A DNA stretch of 49,060 bases, taken from UBA4735 sp036569845. Lineage in GTDB: Bacteria; Chloroflexota; Limnocylindria; P2-11E. The first letter of the stretch is position 1. Each line of letters opens with the position of its first letter. Positions 15,354 to 24,227 of the stretch are shown piece by piece. The stretch lies in contig DATCPY010000004.1 of NCBI GenBank assembly GCA_036569845.1, forward strand, positions 1 through 49,060, read 5' to 3'. The position numbers and the translations under genes were made by a program. Below the pieces are notes generated by a model. It worked only from the letters and a program-made list of their open reading frames with translations. It was not told where the DNA came from and did no database searches.

Positions 15354-16504
15354 TCCGGCAGCAGCCGGACAAAGACCTCGTTCGCGACGAAGCGGCCGCG
15401 ATCGGTGAGCGCGACGCGGGCGCCGTGCCGCTCGAGGACGCCAGTGCCATCGAGCCCGTGGAGCGCCGCGTCCACACGCGCGCGGGCGGGTGCGCCGAAG
15501 CGCGCGCCATAGGCGGCGAGATCGAGCCCTTCATCGAGGCGCAGGGCGAGGATCGCGGTATCCACCGCGAGGTCCGCGCCATCGTCCGCGATCCGGTCCT
15601 CGCCGCGCTCGATCCGCGCGATGTACGAGAGCAGCGCGCCCGGCTGCCGTGACCGCGCGCCGCCGAGGTGCGAGTGCGCGCCCGCGCCGACGCCGAGCCA
15701 GTCGCCGTTCCGCCAGTACACGAGGTTGTGGCGGCATTCCTTCCCCGGCTTCGCCCAGTTCGCGATCTCGTAGTGCCGGTACCCCGCGGCACGCAGCACG
15801 TCGGAGGCGAGCTCGTACCGATCGGCGAGGCCGTCGCCGTCCGGCTGGGCGGCCGCGGACAGGGTGCGCCAGCGTTCGAGCGTCGGCCAGCCGCCCCCGC
15901 CCCAGTTGGCGACGCCCTCCTCGGCCTCGAGCGCGAGCTCGAGCGGATAGGCCGAAAGGTGATCCGGCTCGAGCGCGAGGGCGGCATCGAGGTCCGCGCG
16001 CCACTCGCCCTCCGGCTCGTCGGGCCGGCCGAAGATGAGGTCGAGGTTCACGTCCAGTCCGACGGAGCGCGCGCCGCTGACCGCGGGCGCGATGTCCTCG
16101 GGCATGTGCGTGCGGCCGAGCGACGTGAGCGCTCGAGCCGAAAAGGACTGCGCCCCGAGCGAGATGCGGGTCGCACCGAGCGCGCGCCACGCGTCGAGGC
16201 GCGCGCGGTCGAGCGTCGCGGGGTTCGCCTCGAAGGTCACCTCGTCTGGCGCGAAGTCGAACGCCGAGGCGATGGCGGTGCCGAGGACCGCGATCTCGTC
16301 CGGGTCCAGGAGGCTGGGCGTCCCGCCACCGAAGAACGCCGTGGAGATCCGCGGCCGGCCGAGGGCCGCGCCCTCGCGCGCGATCTCCGTCCCGAGCGCC
16401 GCCAGGTACCGGGCGCGGAGCGGGCTCGTGGCCGGCGCGGTCGCGAAGTCGCAGTACGGGCATCGCGACGCGCAGAACGGGAGGTGCACGTAGAGCGAGG
16501 TCAT
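15350..16504 (-). CDS. hemW: HemW-like radical SAM protein (heme chaperone)
   Basis: 384 residues from the ATG at 16502-16504. The radical-SAM cluster motif CASRCPYCDF is near the N-terminus, in the HemN/HemW form CxxxCxYCxF. FFGGGTPSLL and the NLDLIFGRPDE block follow, and the C-terminal HemW-type winged domain includes YEIANWAKPGKECRHNLVYW and WLGVGAGAHS. The length and the absence of a longer N-terminal region favour HemW over true coproporphyrinogen dehydrogenase HemN. HemW inserts heme into respiratory proteins. The start overlaps the upstream small gene by 4 bp, and lepA is next upstream; lepA-hemW linkage is common in bacteria. Confidence 0.93.
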   Translation of the reverse strand: MTSLYVHLPFCASRCPYCDFATAPATSPLRARYLAALGTEIAREGAALGRPRISTAFFGGGTPSLLDPDEIAVLGTAIASAFDFAPDEVTFEANPATLDRARLDAWRALGATRISLGAQSFSARALTSLGRTHMPEDIAPAVSGARSVGLDVNLDLIFGRPDEPEGEWRADLDAALALEPDHLSAYPLELALEAEEGVANWGGGGWPTLERWRTLSAAAQPDGDGLADRYELASDVLRAAGYRHYEIANWAKPGKECRHNLVYWRNGDWLGVGAGAHSHLGGARSRQPGALLSYIARIERGEDRIADDGADLAVDTAILALRLDEGLDLAAYGARFGAPARARVDAALHGLDGTGVLERHGARVALTDRGRFVANEVFVRLLPD

Positions 16505-16998
16505 CGGATGAGCCCCAATGGATCGGGAAGCTCCGCGTCGGCCGAGAGCTCCGCGGTCCGGCCGAGGTCGACGAGCCACTCGCGCGACTCGTACACGAAC
16601 GCGAGCAGATGCTGCGGCCGCCACTCGGACTCGGCGACGATGCGCTCCTCACCGAAGTCCGGGAGGAGCAGGACGAACGCGATCCCCCGCTCGACGAGGC
16701 GCGCGGCCGACACCCCGAGCGAGAGCAGCCGCTCGGGACCGCCAAGCACCACGAGCGCGGAGGCGCGGACCGGCGCGACCACCTCCGCGAGGCGCGCGTC
16801 GCCGCCATCAGCTTCGACGGACGCGGCACGGTGCAGCGCGATGTTGGCCGCGGCGGCGTAGCGCCCCTCGAGCAGGCCGCGCGATTCGCGCGAGAGGCGC
16901 TCCCACACGCGCGCGCCGTCGTTCTCGGCGAGCGCGCGAAGGAAGGTGGACGCCTCGAGCTGCGTCGGATGCTCGTACGCGACGCGATACGGCCGCAT
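16501..16998 (-). CDS. Conserved-context hypothetical protein (possibly NTF2-like)
   Basis: 165 residues from the ATG at 16996-16998, with AAGGAGG four bases upstream. It overlaps the lepA stop by one base (TGATG) and the hemW start by four. The N-terminal part, with EASTFLRALAENDGARVWERLSRESRGLL, resembles the opening helices of NTF2/SnoaL-like folds, where a short acidic turn separates two helices. The middle contains strands such as ASALVVLGG and IAFVLLLPD, and the end is a beta-rich WLVDLGR segment. I see no catalytic motif and do not recognise the family. Full coupling between lepA and hemW suggests constitutive expression. Confidence 0.75.
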   Translation of the reverse strand: MRPYRVAYEHPTQLEASTFLRALAENDGARVWERLSRESRGLLEGRYAAAANIALHRAASVEADGGDARLAEVVAPVRASALVVLGGPERLLSLGVSAARLVERGIAFVLLLPDFGEERIVAESEWRPQHLLAFVYESREWLVDLGRTAELSADAELPDPLGLIR

Positions 16999-18800
16999 CA
17001 GTCCTCCTTGATCCGCAAGACGGCGAGGAACGCCTCCTGCGGGATCTCGACTGCGCCGACCATCTTCATTCGCTTCTTCCCCGCTTTCTGCTTCTCGAGC
17101 AGCTTCTTCTTCCGGGTGATGTCGCCGCCGTAGCACTTCGCGAGGACATCCTTGCGCTTCGCCTTCACCGTCTCGCGGGCGATGACCTTCCCGCCGATGG
17201 CCGCCTGGATCGGGACGTCGAACATCTGCTTCGGGATGAGCTCGCGCAGCTTTGCCGTGAGGACGCGGCCGATGCCCATGGAGCGCTCGCGGTGCACGAT
17301 CATCGAGAGCGCGTCGACGACCGTCCCCGCGACCAGGATGTCGAGCCGCACGAGGTCGGCCGCGCGGTACTCGCGGAGCTCGTAGTCGAGCGACGCGTAG
17401 CCCTGGGACCGGCTCTTCAGCTGGTCGTAGAAGTCGACGATGACCTCGGCGAGCGGCATGTCGTAGGTGAGCATCGCCCGCGTGGGGTCGACGTAGCTCA
17501 TGTCGGTGAGGGTGCCGCGCTTGCCTTGCGCGAGATCCATGATCGGGCCGACGTAGTTCTGAGGCACGATGATCGTGACCTTCATCCACGGTTCCTTGAC
17601 CTCGAGGATGGTGCCCGGGTCGGGCAGCTTGGCCGGGTTGTCGATGGCGATCTCGCCGGCGTGCGTGATCACGCGGTACTCGACGGACGGCGACGTCGCG
17701 ATGAGATCGACGTCGTACTCGCGCTCGAGCCGCTCTTGGACGATGTCGAGATGCAGGAGGCCCAGGAAGCCGGCGCGGAATCCGAAGCCGAGCGCGTTGG
17801 AGTTCTCGGGCTCGTAGACGAGCGACGCGTCGTTGAGCCGCAGCTTCTCGAGCGCATCGCGGAGCGCCGGGTATTCCTCGCCGAGGACCGGATAGAACCC
17901 CGCGAACACCATCGGCTTCGCGGGGCGGTACCCGGAGAGCGGCTCGCGGGCGGGCTCCGTCGCGAGCGTGAGCGTGTCACCGACCCGGCAGTCGGCCACG
18001 GTCTTCAGGCCCGTCGCGACGTATCCCACCTCGCCCGTCGCAAGGCGGTCGATGGGCACGGCGTTCGGCGCGAAGATGCCGAGCTCGAGGAGCTCCGCCT
18101 CCTTCTGAGTGGCCATGAGCAGGATCCGGTCACCGCGCCGCACGCTCCCGTCAACGATGCGCACGTGCGCGACCACGCCCTTGTAGGCGTCGTAGTGCGA
18201 GTCGAAGATGAGCGCGCGGAGCGGAGCCTCCTGGTCGCCGCTCGGCGCCGGAATGCGGTCGACGACCGCGTTGAGGATCTCGGCGACCCCCTGCCCGGTC
18301 TTGCCGGACGCGAGGAGGATCTCCTCGTCCTTGAACCCAAGCGTGGTCCGCAGGTCCTCGCGCACGAGATCGAGGTCGATGTTCGGCAGGTCGATCTTGT
18401 TGATCACCGGGATCACCTCGAGGCCCTGCTCGACCGCGAGGTACGCATTCGCGAGCGTCTGCGCCTCGATGCCCTGCGATGCGTCGACCAGGAGCACGGC
18501 GCCCTCGCATGCCGCGAGCGAGCGGCTGACCTCGTAGTTGAAGTCGACGTGGCCGGGCGTGTCGATGAGGTTGAGCTCGTAGGTCTCGCCGCCCTTGGGC
18601 CACGCCATCCGCACCGCGCGGGCCTTGATCGTGATGCCCTTCTCGCGCTCGAGGTCCATCGAGTCGAGCAGCTGATCGCGCATCTCGCGCATCGTCACCG
18701 TGCCGGTGAGCTCGAGGATGCGGTCGGACAGCGTCGTCTTCCCATGATCGACGTGGGCGATGACGCTGAAGTTGCGGATGCGCTGGCGTGCGTCGGGCAT
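16998..18800 (-). CDS. lepA: Elongation factor 4 (LepA), ribosomal back-translocase GTPase
   Basis: 600 residues, the usual LepA length. The GTPase domain has G1 (AHVDHGKTT), G3 (DTPGHVDF) and G4 (NKID). Domain II follows, then two EF-G-like domains and the LepA-specific C-terminal domain with GKVIARETVKAKRKDVLAKCYGGD and KAGKKRMK near the end. LepA acts on stalled or mispositioned ribosomes during initiation and elongation. The start is the ATG at 18798-18800. Transcription appears to come from the short gap after murJ; downstream the small gene and hemW are translationally coupled. Confidence 0.97.
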   Translation of the reverse strand: MPDARQRIRNFSVIAHVDHGKTTLSDRILELTGTVTMREMRDQLLDSMDLEREKGITIKARAVRMAWPKGGETYELNLIDTPGHVDFNYEVSRSLAACEGAVLLVDASQGIEAQTLANAYLAVEQGLEVIPVINKIDLPNIDLDLVREDLRTTLGFKDEEILLASGKTGQGVAEILNAVVDRIPAPSGDQEAPLRALIFDSHYDAYKGVVAHVRIVDGSVRRGDRILLMATQKEAELLELGIFAPNAVPIDRLATGEVGYVATGLKTVADCRVGDTLTLATEPAREPLSGYRPAKPMVFAGFYPVLGEEYPALRDALEKLRLNDASLVYEPENSNALGFGFRAGFLGLLHLDIVQERLEREYDVDLIATSPSVEYRVITHAGEIAIDNPAKLPDPGTILEVKEPWMKVTIIVPQNYVGPIMDLAQGKRGTLTDMSYVDPTRAMLTYDMPLAEVIVDFYDQLKSRSQGYASLDYELREYRAADLVRLDILVAGTVVDALSMIVHRERSMGIGRVLTAKLRELIPKQMFDVPIQAAIGGKVIARETVKAKRKDVLAKCYGGDITRKKKLLEKQKAGKKRMKMVGAVEIPQEAFLAVLRIKED

Positions 18801-18844
18801 GCGTCGAGCCTAGGTGAGCGCTCAGCCCGGCGCGGGCGGGCCGG

Positions 18845-20398
18845 TCAGCGGCGGCCGAGCCTCGCGCGGACGGCAGCCGTGATCTCCGCGAGCTCGCTGA
18901 CGCGGAACACCGTCGCGGCGCCGAGGTACGCGAGGACGCCGACCGCGAACGCGACCGCCGTCTGTAACAGCAGCCCGAGCTTCGTCTGCTGGAGGTCCAC
19001 GGTGATGTTGGTCGCGCGGATGAAGGCGAACATCGCGATCCCCATGAGCATGCTGGCGGCGACGACCTTCAGCGTCGCGGTCCCCAGGCCGACGATCCGC
19101 AGACGCGCTCGCGGCGCAAGGAGGGCGAAGAAGAGCGCCGCCTCGGCGAGCGTCGCGATGGAGTTCGCGAGCGCGAGCCCGTTGATGCCGTACGTCGGCG
19201 CGAGCAGCACCGAGAGCACGATGTTCGTGCCGATGGATACGAGGGTGAGCGCGAGAGGGGTGCGCGTGTCCTTCGACGCGTAGTACGCGCGGGCGAGGAT
19301 CTGAATGAGGGCGTGGCCCGCGAGGCCGAGCGAATAGAACAGGAATGCCTCTTGCGTCGCCTCGCGGGCTTCCGGACCGAATTGCCCGTACTGGAACAGC
19401 AGGTTCACGATCGGGCGGCGCAGCACGATCATGATCACGATCGTGGGGACGGTCAGGAACAGGATCCAGCGGATCGCGGTCTGCAGGACGTCGCGCATGC
19501 GCGCCTGCATCCCCTGCGCCGCGTAGCTCGAGAGCGTCGGGAACACCGCGGCACTGATGGCGATCGAGAACACGCCGAGCGGCAGCTGCATGAGCTGGAA
19601 CGCGTAGATCAGCGCGGTGAGCGAGCCTTCCGGCATCTTCGACGCGAGGTACGTGTCAACGATGAAGATCAGCTGGACCGCGCCGAGCGCGAGCGTGCGG
19701 GGCACAGTGAGCCGCACGATCTCGAGCACGCCGGGGTGATGGAGATCGAGCGCGAGCTTGTACCGCGTGCGGCGGAAGGTGAGCTCCGGTACCTGGACCA
19801 GCCACATCATCAGCGCGCCGACCACGGTGCCCCAGGCGAGCGCTTCGATCCCGAGGAACGGCGACAGGAAGAACGCGAACAGGATGATCACGAAGTTGTA
19901 GACGAGCGGTGCGGTCGCGCCCGAGAGGAACTGGCGGTACGAGTTGAGGATGCCGGTGAACAGCGCCGACAGGCCCATGAAGATCGGGCTCAGCAACATG
20001 ATCCGCGCGAGCCGGATGCTGAGCTCGCGCTGCTCCGGATCTGAGAACGGGGCCAGCGTCGGCTGGATCCATGGTGCCAGCAGCCAGAGCAGCGCCGAGA
20101 TCGCGACGAGCAGGATCACGATGGCGTTCATCACGCTCGAGGCGACGCGCCAGGCCTCGTCCTCCCGCTCCTTCGCGAGGTAACCGGTGAACACCGGGAT
20201 GAACGCGCTCGCGAGCGCGCCCGCGACGAGCAGGTTGAACAGGGTGTCGGGGATCCGGAACGCCGCCCAGAAGGCGTCGAGCTCGGGCGACTGGCCGAAC
20301 TTCGCGCCGATGACCGATAGACGGAGCCAGCCAAGGAACCGGCTGGCGATGAGCGTCGCGATCATGAAGAGCGACGCCCGGCCGACGCTCATCTGCAT
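18845..20398 (-). CDS. murJ: Lipid II flippase MurJ (MviN family)
   Basis: About 517 residues and 14 predicted membrane helices. Diagnostic stretches are SRFLGWLRLSVIGAKFG near the N-terminus, ELDAFWAAFRIPDTLFNLL, and the PEL and GQFG regions in the middle. MurJ exports the peptidoglycan precursor lipid II across the inner membrane. I chose the ATG at 20396-20398; a GTG at 20428 would add a hydrophilic leader that runs to the rpsT start. The gene is divergent from rpsT, with about 30 bp between them. Confidence 0.93.
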   Translation of the reverse strand: MQMSVGRASLFMIATLIASRFLGWLRLSVIGAKFGQSPELDAFWAAFRIPDTLFNLLVAGALASAFIPVFTGYLAKEREDEAWRVASSVMNAIVILLVAISALLWLLAPWIQPTLAPFSDPEQRELSIRLARIMLLSPIFMGLSALFTGILNSYRQFLSGATAPLVYNFVIILFAFFLSPFLGIEALAWGTVVGALMMWLVQVPELTFRRTRYKLALDLHHPGVLEIVRLTVPRTLALGAVQLIFIVDTYLASKMPEGSLTALIYAFQLMQLPLGVFSIAISAAVFPTLSSYAAQGMQARMRDVLQTAIRWILFLTVPTIVIMIVLRRPIVNLLFQYGQFGPEAREATQEAFLFYSLGLAGHALIQILARAYYASKDTRTPLALTLVSIGTNIVLSVLLAPTYGINGLALANSIATLAEAALFFALLAPRARLRIVGLGTATLKVVAASMLMGIAMFAFIRATNITVDLQQTKLGLLLQTAVAFAVGVLAYLGAATVFRVSELAEITAAVRARLGRR

Positions 20399-20428
20399 GT
20401 GCGACGAAGTATGAATAGACTCGCGCAC
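20399..20428. promoter_or_regulatory. Compact divergent promoter between murJ and rpsT
   Basis: Only 30 bp separate the chosen starts. On the plus strand TATGAAT at 20410-20416 resembles a -10 box placed so that transcription would begin about six bases before the rpsT ATG. On the minus strand CATACT in the same segment resembles a -10 for murJ. Neither gene shows a Shine-Dalgarno, so short-leader or leaderless mRNAs are likely. Confidence 0.4.
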
Positions 20429-20698
20429 ATGGCAAAGAAGAAGCGCTCAGCGCTCAAGCGCATCCGTCAGGCCCCGCGGCGGGCCCAGGTAAAAGTTCTG
20501 ACACGCTCGTCCGCCCGGACGGCGGTCAAGAGCGCCCGCGAGGCCATCGACTCCAAGGCCGAAGGCGCCGACGAGTCCGTCCGCGCCGCAGCGAGCGCGC
20601 TCGACAAGGCCGTGAAGCGCGGCGGCATCCACAAGAACGCCGCTGCCCGTAAGAAGAGCCGGCTCGCGAAGCGCGCCGCGGCGGCGAAGAGGGCCTAG
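20429..20698 (+). CDS. rpsT: 30S ribosomal protein bS20
   Basis: 89 residues, very basic, starting MAKKKRSALKRIRQ and ending in an Ala/Lys-rich tail. The segment RGGIHKNAAARKKSRLAKR is the hallmark of bS20, a primary binder of 16S rRNA in the small subunit. The ATG at 20429 is used because an upstream in-frame extension would add a non-family leader. The gene converges with eno, its stop lying 5 bp before the eno stop. It shares a very short divergent promoter with murJ, as noted in that entry. Confidence 0.96.
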   Translation: MAKKKRSALKRIRQAPRRAQVKVLTRSSARTAVKSAREAIDSKAEGADESVRAAASALDKAVKRGGIHKNAAARKKSRLAKRAAAAKRA

Positions 20699-20703
20699 GA
20701 GCG

Positions 20704-22002
20704 CTAGCCCCGCGCGAAGCGCGGGAACGTGTCCGGACCCGGATAGCGCGCAGCGTCGCCGAGCTCCAGCTCGATCTCCATCAGCCGGTTGTACTTCGCG
20801 ACGCGCTCGCTCCGTGACAGCGATCCCGTCTTGATCTGGCCGGTGTTCAGCGCGACGCAGAGGTCGGCGATGGTCGTGTCCTCGGTCTCGCCCGAGCGGT
20901 GCGAGATCACGGCCGCGTAACCCGAGCGGTGCGCGAGCTCGACGGCCTCGATGGTCTCGGTGAGCGTCCCGATCTGGTTGAGCTTGATGAGGACCGCATT
21001 CGCGCAGCCCTCGTTGACCCCGCGGCGGATGCGCTCGACGTTGGTGACGAACAGGTCGTCCCCCACGAGCTGCAGCCGGTCCCCCAGGGCCTTCGTCAGG
21101 GCCTTCCAGCCGGCCCAATCGTCCTCGGCGAGCCCGTCCTCGATCGACACGAGCGGGTACTTCGCGCGCCACGCCGTGTACTTCGCGATCATCCCGGCGC
21201 TATCGAGGGTCACCTTCTCGCGCGCCAGCGTGTATTTGCCGTTCGCATAGAGCTCCGTGGACGCGGGGTCGAGCGCGATCGCGCAGTCCGACCCGGGCTT
21301 GTATCCGGCGGCCTCGATCGCGCTCAGGATGAGCTCGATCGGCTGCTCGTTGGACACCAGGCCCGACGGCGCGAATCCGCCTTCGTCGCCGACGCCGGTG
21401 CCCATCCCTTTGTCGTGCAGCTGCTTCTTCAGGGTGTGGAAGATCTCGGAGCCCATGCGGATCGCCTCTTTGAACGAGCCCGCCCCGAGCGGGACGAGCA
21501 TGTACTCCTGCATATCCGCGGAGTCGGTCGCGTGCTTGCCGCCATTCAGGACATTCATCTGCGGCACGGGCAGGGTCCGCGCGAGCGGTCCGCCGAGGTA
21601 GCGGTATAGCGGCTGGCCGACATCGGCCGCCGCCGCGCGGGCGCAGGCGAGCGAGACCCCGAGCGTCGCGTTCGCGCCGAGGCGGGACTTGTTCGGCGTC
21701 CCGTCGAGCTCGCGGAGCAGCGAGTCGATGGCCGACTGATCGGACGCCTGTTCGCCGATGAGCTCGGGAGCGATGATGTCGTCGACGTTGCTCACCGCCT
21801 TGAGCACGCCTTTGCCGCCGAACCGCTTTGTGTCGCCGTCGCGTAGCTCGACAGCCTCGTGCACGCCCGTCGACGCACCGCTCGGCACCATCGCGCTGCC
21901 GACGGCACCGCCGGCGAGGTACACGTCCACGCCCACCGTCGGATCGCCGCGTGAATCGAGGACCTCGCGCGCGCGGATCATCTCGATCGTCGCATCAGGC
22001 AT
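20704..22002 (-). CDS. eno: Enolase
   Basis: 432 residues, the usual enolase length. It opens with IEMIRAREVLDSRGDPTVGVDV; the GASTGVHEAVELRDGD loop, DEGGFAP, the metal-ligand EDGLAEDDW, KLNQIGTLTETIEA and SHRSGETEDTTIADL are all present, so the active-site residues look intact. It converts 2-phosphoglycerate to phosphoenolpyruvate in the cytoplasm. The start overlaps the end of pgk by 8 bp, so it is the last gene of the glycolytic operon gap-pgk-eno. A 7-bp GC hairpin (20709-20725) lies in its last codons but has no T run. Confidence 0.97.
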   Translation of the reverse strand: MPDATIEMIRAREVLDSRGDPTVGVDVYLAGGAVGSAMVPSGASTGVHEAVELRDGDTKRFGGKGVLKAVSNVDDIIAPELIGEQASDQSAIDSLLRELDGTPNKSRLGANATLGVSLACARAAAADVGQPLYRYLGGPLARTLPVPQMNVLNGGKHATDSADMQEYMLVPLGAGSFKEAIRMGSEIFHTLKKQLHDKGMGTGVGDEGGFAPSGLVSNEQPIELILSAIEAAGYKPGSDCAIALDPASTELYANGKYTLAREKVTLDSAGMIAKYTAWRAKYPLVSIEDGLAEDDWAGWKALTKALGDRLQLVGDDLFVTNVERIRRGVNEGCANAVLIKLNQIGTLTETIEAVELAHRSGYAAVISHRSGETEDTTIADLCVALNTGQIKTGSLSRSERVAKYNRLMEIELELGDAARYPGPDTFPRFARG

Positions 22003-23164
22003 TCGGTATGGCCTCCACCCCGGGCAGTCTCTTCCCTTCGATCAGCTCGAGCGCGGCGCCACCGCCGGTCGACACGTGGGTCATCTTGCCGGAGAGCCCG
22101 AGCTGCTCGACGGCCTGAACGGACTCGCCGCCTCCCACGACCGTGACGGCCGAGCTCCCGCTGAGCTGGGCCATCGCGCGGGCGATCGCCTCGGTCCCGT
22201 GGGCGTACTCGGGCTCCTCGAACAGGCCCATCGGGCCGTTCCAGAAGACCGTCTTCGCCGTCGCGATGTGCGCCGCGAACAGGTGCTCGGTCTCGGGGCC
22301 GATGTCCAGGATCTTGGGTGGCTCGTCCGCCCCCACGGGGGACCAGCGCAGGTCGACGGGCAGGAGGATCAGGGCGCCGCGGGCCGTGGCCGCAGCCAGG
22401 ATCGCGCGCGCATCGCCTTCGCGGTCCGCCTCGGTGAGGGAAGCCTTCACGTCCGTGCCGGTCGCAGCGAGGAACGTGTTCGCCATCCCCCCGCCGATCG
22501 CGACCACGTCGGCCTTTGAGACGAGCGCGTTCAACACCCCGATCTTGGAGCTCACCTTGGCGCCGCCGATGATCGCGACGAACGGACGCGCCGGCGACTC
22601 GAGCAGCGACGTGAGCACGCGCACCTCCTGGTCCAGCAACAGCCCGGCGTACGCCGGCAGCACATGCGCGACGCCCTCCGTCGACGCGTGGGCCCGGTGT
22701 GCCGCGCCGAACGCGTCGTTCACGTACGCGTCGAAGCCATCGCCAAGCGCCTTCGCGAAGTCCGGGTCGTTCTGCTCTTCCTCGGGATGGAAGCGCACGT
22801 TCTCGAGCATGAGAACGTCGCCGGGCTTGAGCTCGAGGATCTGGCGCTTGGTCTCTGGGCCCACGCAGTTATGGGCCAGCGGCACGGGAATGCCGAGTAG
22901 CTCGCCGGCGCGCCGGGCGACGGACCGCAGACTGAGCTTGCGGTCCGGCCCGTGCGGCCGGCCGAGGTGCGAGCAGAGCGCGATCATCGCGCCCTTCTCG
23001 CGGAGCGCGTTGATGGTCGGGAGAGCCGCGCGGATGCGCGTGTCGTCCGCGACGTCACCTGCGTAGTCGCTCTCGCTCCCCTTCGCGATCGGCACGTTGA
23101 AATCGACGCGCACGAGGACGCGCTTGCCCTTTGCGTCGAGCGCGGCGATCGTGCGCTTGGCCAA
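21995..23164 (-). CDS. pgk: Phosphoglycerate kinase
   Basis: About 389 residues. Conserved blocks are RVLVRVDFNVP, CSHLGRPHG, ENVRFHPEEEQNDP, VNDAFGAAHRAH, GGAKVSSKI, WNGPMGLFE and GGGESVQAV. The last is usually GGGDS, a mild Asp-to-Glu change in the nucleotide loop. I chose the TTG at 23162-23164, which gives M-AKRTI, the standard N-terminus of this family; a CTG at 23175 is possible. The start lies 5 bp after the gap stop. It makes ATP and 3-phosphoglycerate, which is also the acceptor substrate for the GpgS-type enzyme encoded at 36759. Confidence 0.96.
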   Translation of the reverse strand: MAKRTIAALDAKGKRVLVRVDFNVPIAKGSESDYAGDVADDTRIRAALPTINALREKGAMIALCSHLGRPHGPDRKLSLRSVARRAGELLGIPVPLAHNCVGPETKRQILELKPGDVLMLENVRFHPEEEQNDPDFAKALGDGFDAYVNDAFGAAHRAHASTEGVAHVLPAYAGLLLDQEVRVLTSLLESPARPFVAIIGGAKVSSKIGVLNALVSKADVVAIGGGMANTFLAATGTDVKASLTEADREGDARAILAAATARGALILLPVDLRWSPVGADEPPKILDIGPETEHLFAAHIATAKTVFWNGPMGLFEEPEYAHGTEAIARAMAQLSGSSAVTVVGGGESVQAVEQLGLSGKMTHVSTGGGAALELIEGKRLPGVEAIPNA

Positions 23165-23169
23165 CGAGC

Positions 23170-24201
23170 TCAGGCGGTCGCGGCGGCGGGTTGCTTCGTC
23201 CGGAGCTTCGAAGCGACGAACGACGTGATGTCGGCCAGCCGGCACGCGTAGCCCCACTCGTTGTCGTACCAGGACACGATCTTCACCATGTTCCCGAGGA
23301 CGATCGTGTCCATCGCGCTCACGATCGTCGAGTGCGGATCGCCCTTGAAGTCCATGGAGACGAGCGGCTCGTCGGTGTACGCCATGATCCCCTTCAGGTC
23401 GCCCTCCGACGCCTTCTTGAATGCGGCATTCACCTCGTCCTTGGTCACTTCACGCTTCAACACCGCAGTGAAGTCGACGACGGAGACCGTCGGCGTCGGA
23501 ACACGGAACGCCATGCCGGTGAACTTGCCCTTCAGCTCGGGAATGACGAGCGCCACCGCTCGGGCGGCCCCGGTCTCGGCCGGGACGATGTTCTCGGACG
23601 CGGCCCGTGCATCGCGCGGGTCGTTGGCGACCGTGTCGAGAAGCCGCTGGGTGAGCGTCTTCGAGTGGATCGTGGTCAGGAAGCCCTTCTCGATGCCGAA
23701 CTCGTCGTTCAGCACCTTCGCCACGGGCGCGAGCCCGTTGGTCGTGCACGACGCGTTGCTGATGATGTTGTGCGCCACAGGGTCGTAGGTCTCTTCGTTC
23801 ACGCCGAGCACGATGGTCTTGTCCTCGTTCTTCGCCGGCGCCGAGATGATGACCTTGCGAGCGCCCGCGTCGAGGTGCGCCTTCGCCTTCGTGGCGTCCG
23901 TGAAGAAGCCGGTCGACTCGATGACGATGTCGATGTCCAGGGCCTTCCACGGGAGCTTCCCGGGATCGCGCTCCTGGATGACCTTGATGGTCCGGCCGTC
24001 GATGACGATCGAGTCGGCGGTAGCGGACACCTCGCCCTTGTACGCGCCGTAGTTGGAGTCGTGCTTGAAGAGGAGCGCGTTCATCTTCGGGTCGGCGAGG
24101 TCGTTGACGGCGACGATGTCGATCTCCGGATGACGCTCGATGATCGCCTTCAGGAACTGCCGCCCGATCCGGCCAAAGCCGTTGATCGCAACTCTCGTCA
24201 T
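23170..24201 (-). CDS. gap: Type I glyceraldehyde-3-phosphate dehydrogenase, with altered active-site surroundings
   Basis: 343 residues. NAD binding is shown by INGFGRIGRQ, and the catalytic Cys lies in SNASCTTNG. The C-terminal WYDNEWGYACRLADI is standard. Odd features: the usual SCTTNC reads SCTTNG; the HAYTNDQ loop around the catalytic His reads HSKTLTQ; the TSTGAAKA phosphate loop reads AETGAARA; and RRARAA reads RDARAA. The catalytic Cys and His are kept, but several residues that bind inorganic phosphate or substrate phosphate differ. A glycolytic role is still expected from the pgk-eno context. The ribosome-binding site GGGGGAG precedes the ATG. Confidence 0.93.
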   Translation of the reverse strand: MTRVAINGFGRIGRQFLKAIIERHPEIDIVAVNDLADPKMNALLFKHDSNYGAYKGEVSATADSIVIDGRTIKVIQERDPGKLPWKALDIDIVIESTGFFTDATKAKAHLDAGARKVIISAPAKNEDKTIVLGVNEETYDPVAHNIISNASCTTNGLAPVAKVLNDEFGIEKGFLTTIHSKTLTQRLLDTVANDPRDARAASENIVPAETGAARAVALVIPELKGKFTGMAFRVPTPTVSVVDFTAVLKREVTKDEVNAAFKKASEGDLKGIMAYTDEPLVSMDFKGDPHSTIVSAMDTIVLGNMVKIVSWYDNEWGYACRLADITSFVASKLRTKQPAAATA

Positions 24202-24227
24202 CTCAACTCCCCCTGTGCTTGGTCAAT

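Noticed and set aside
20709..20725. A GC hairpin at the end of eno
   Set aside because: The 7-bp stem lies inside the last codons and has no T run; it may just be codon context.
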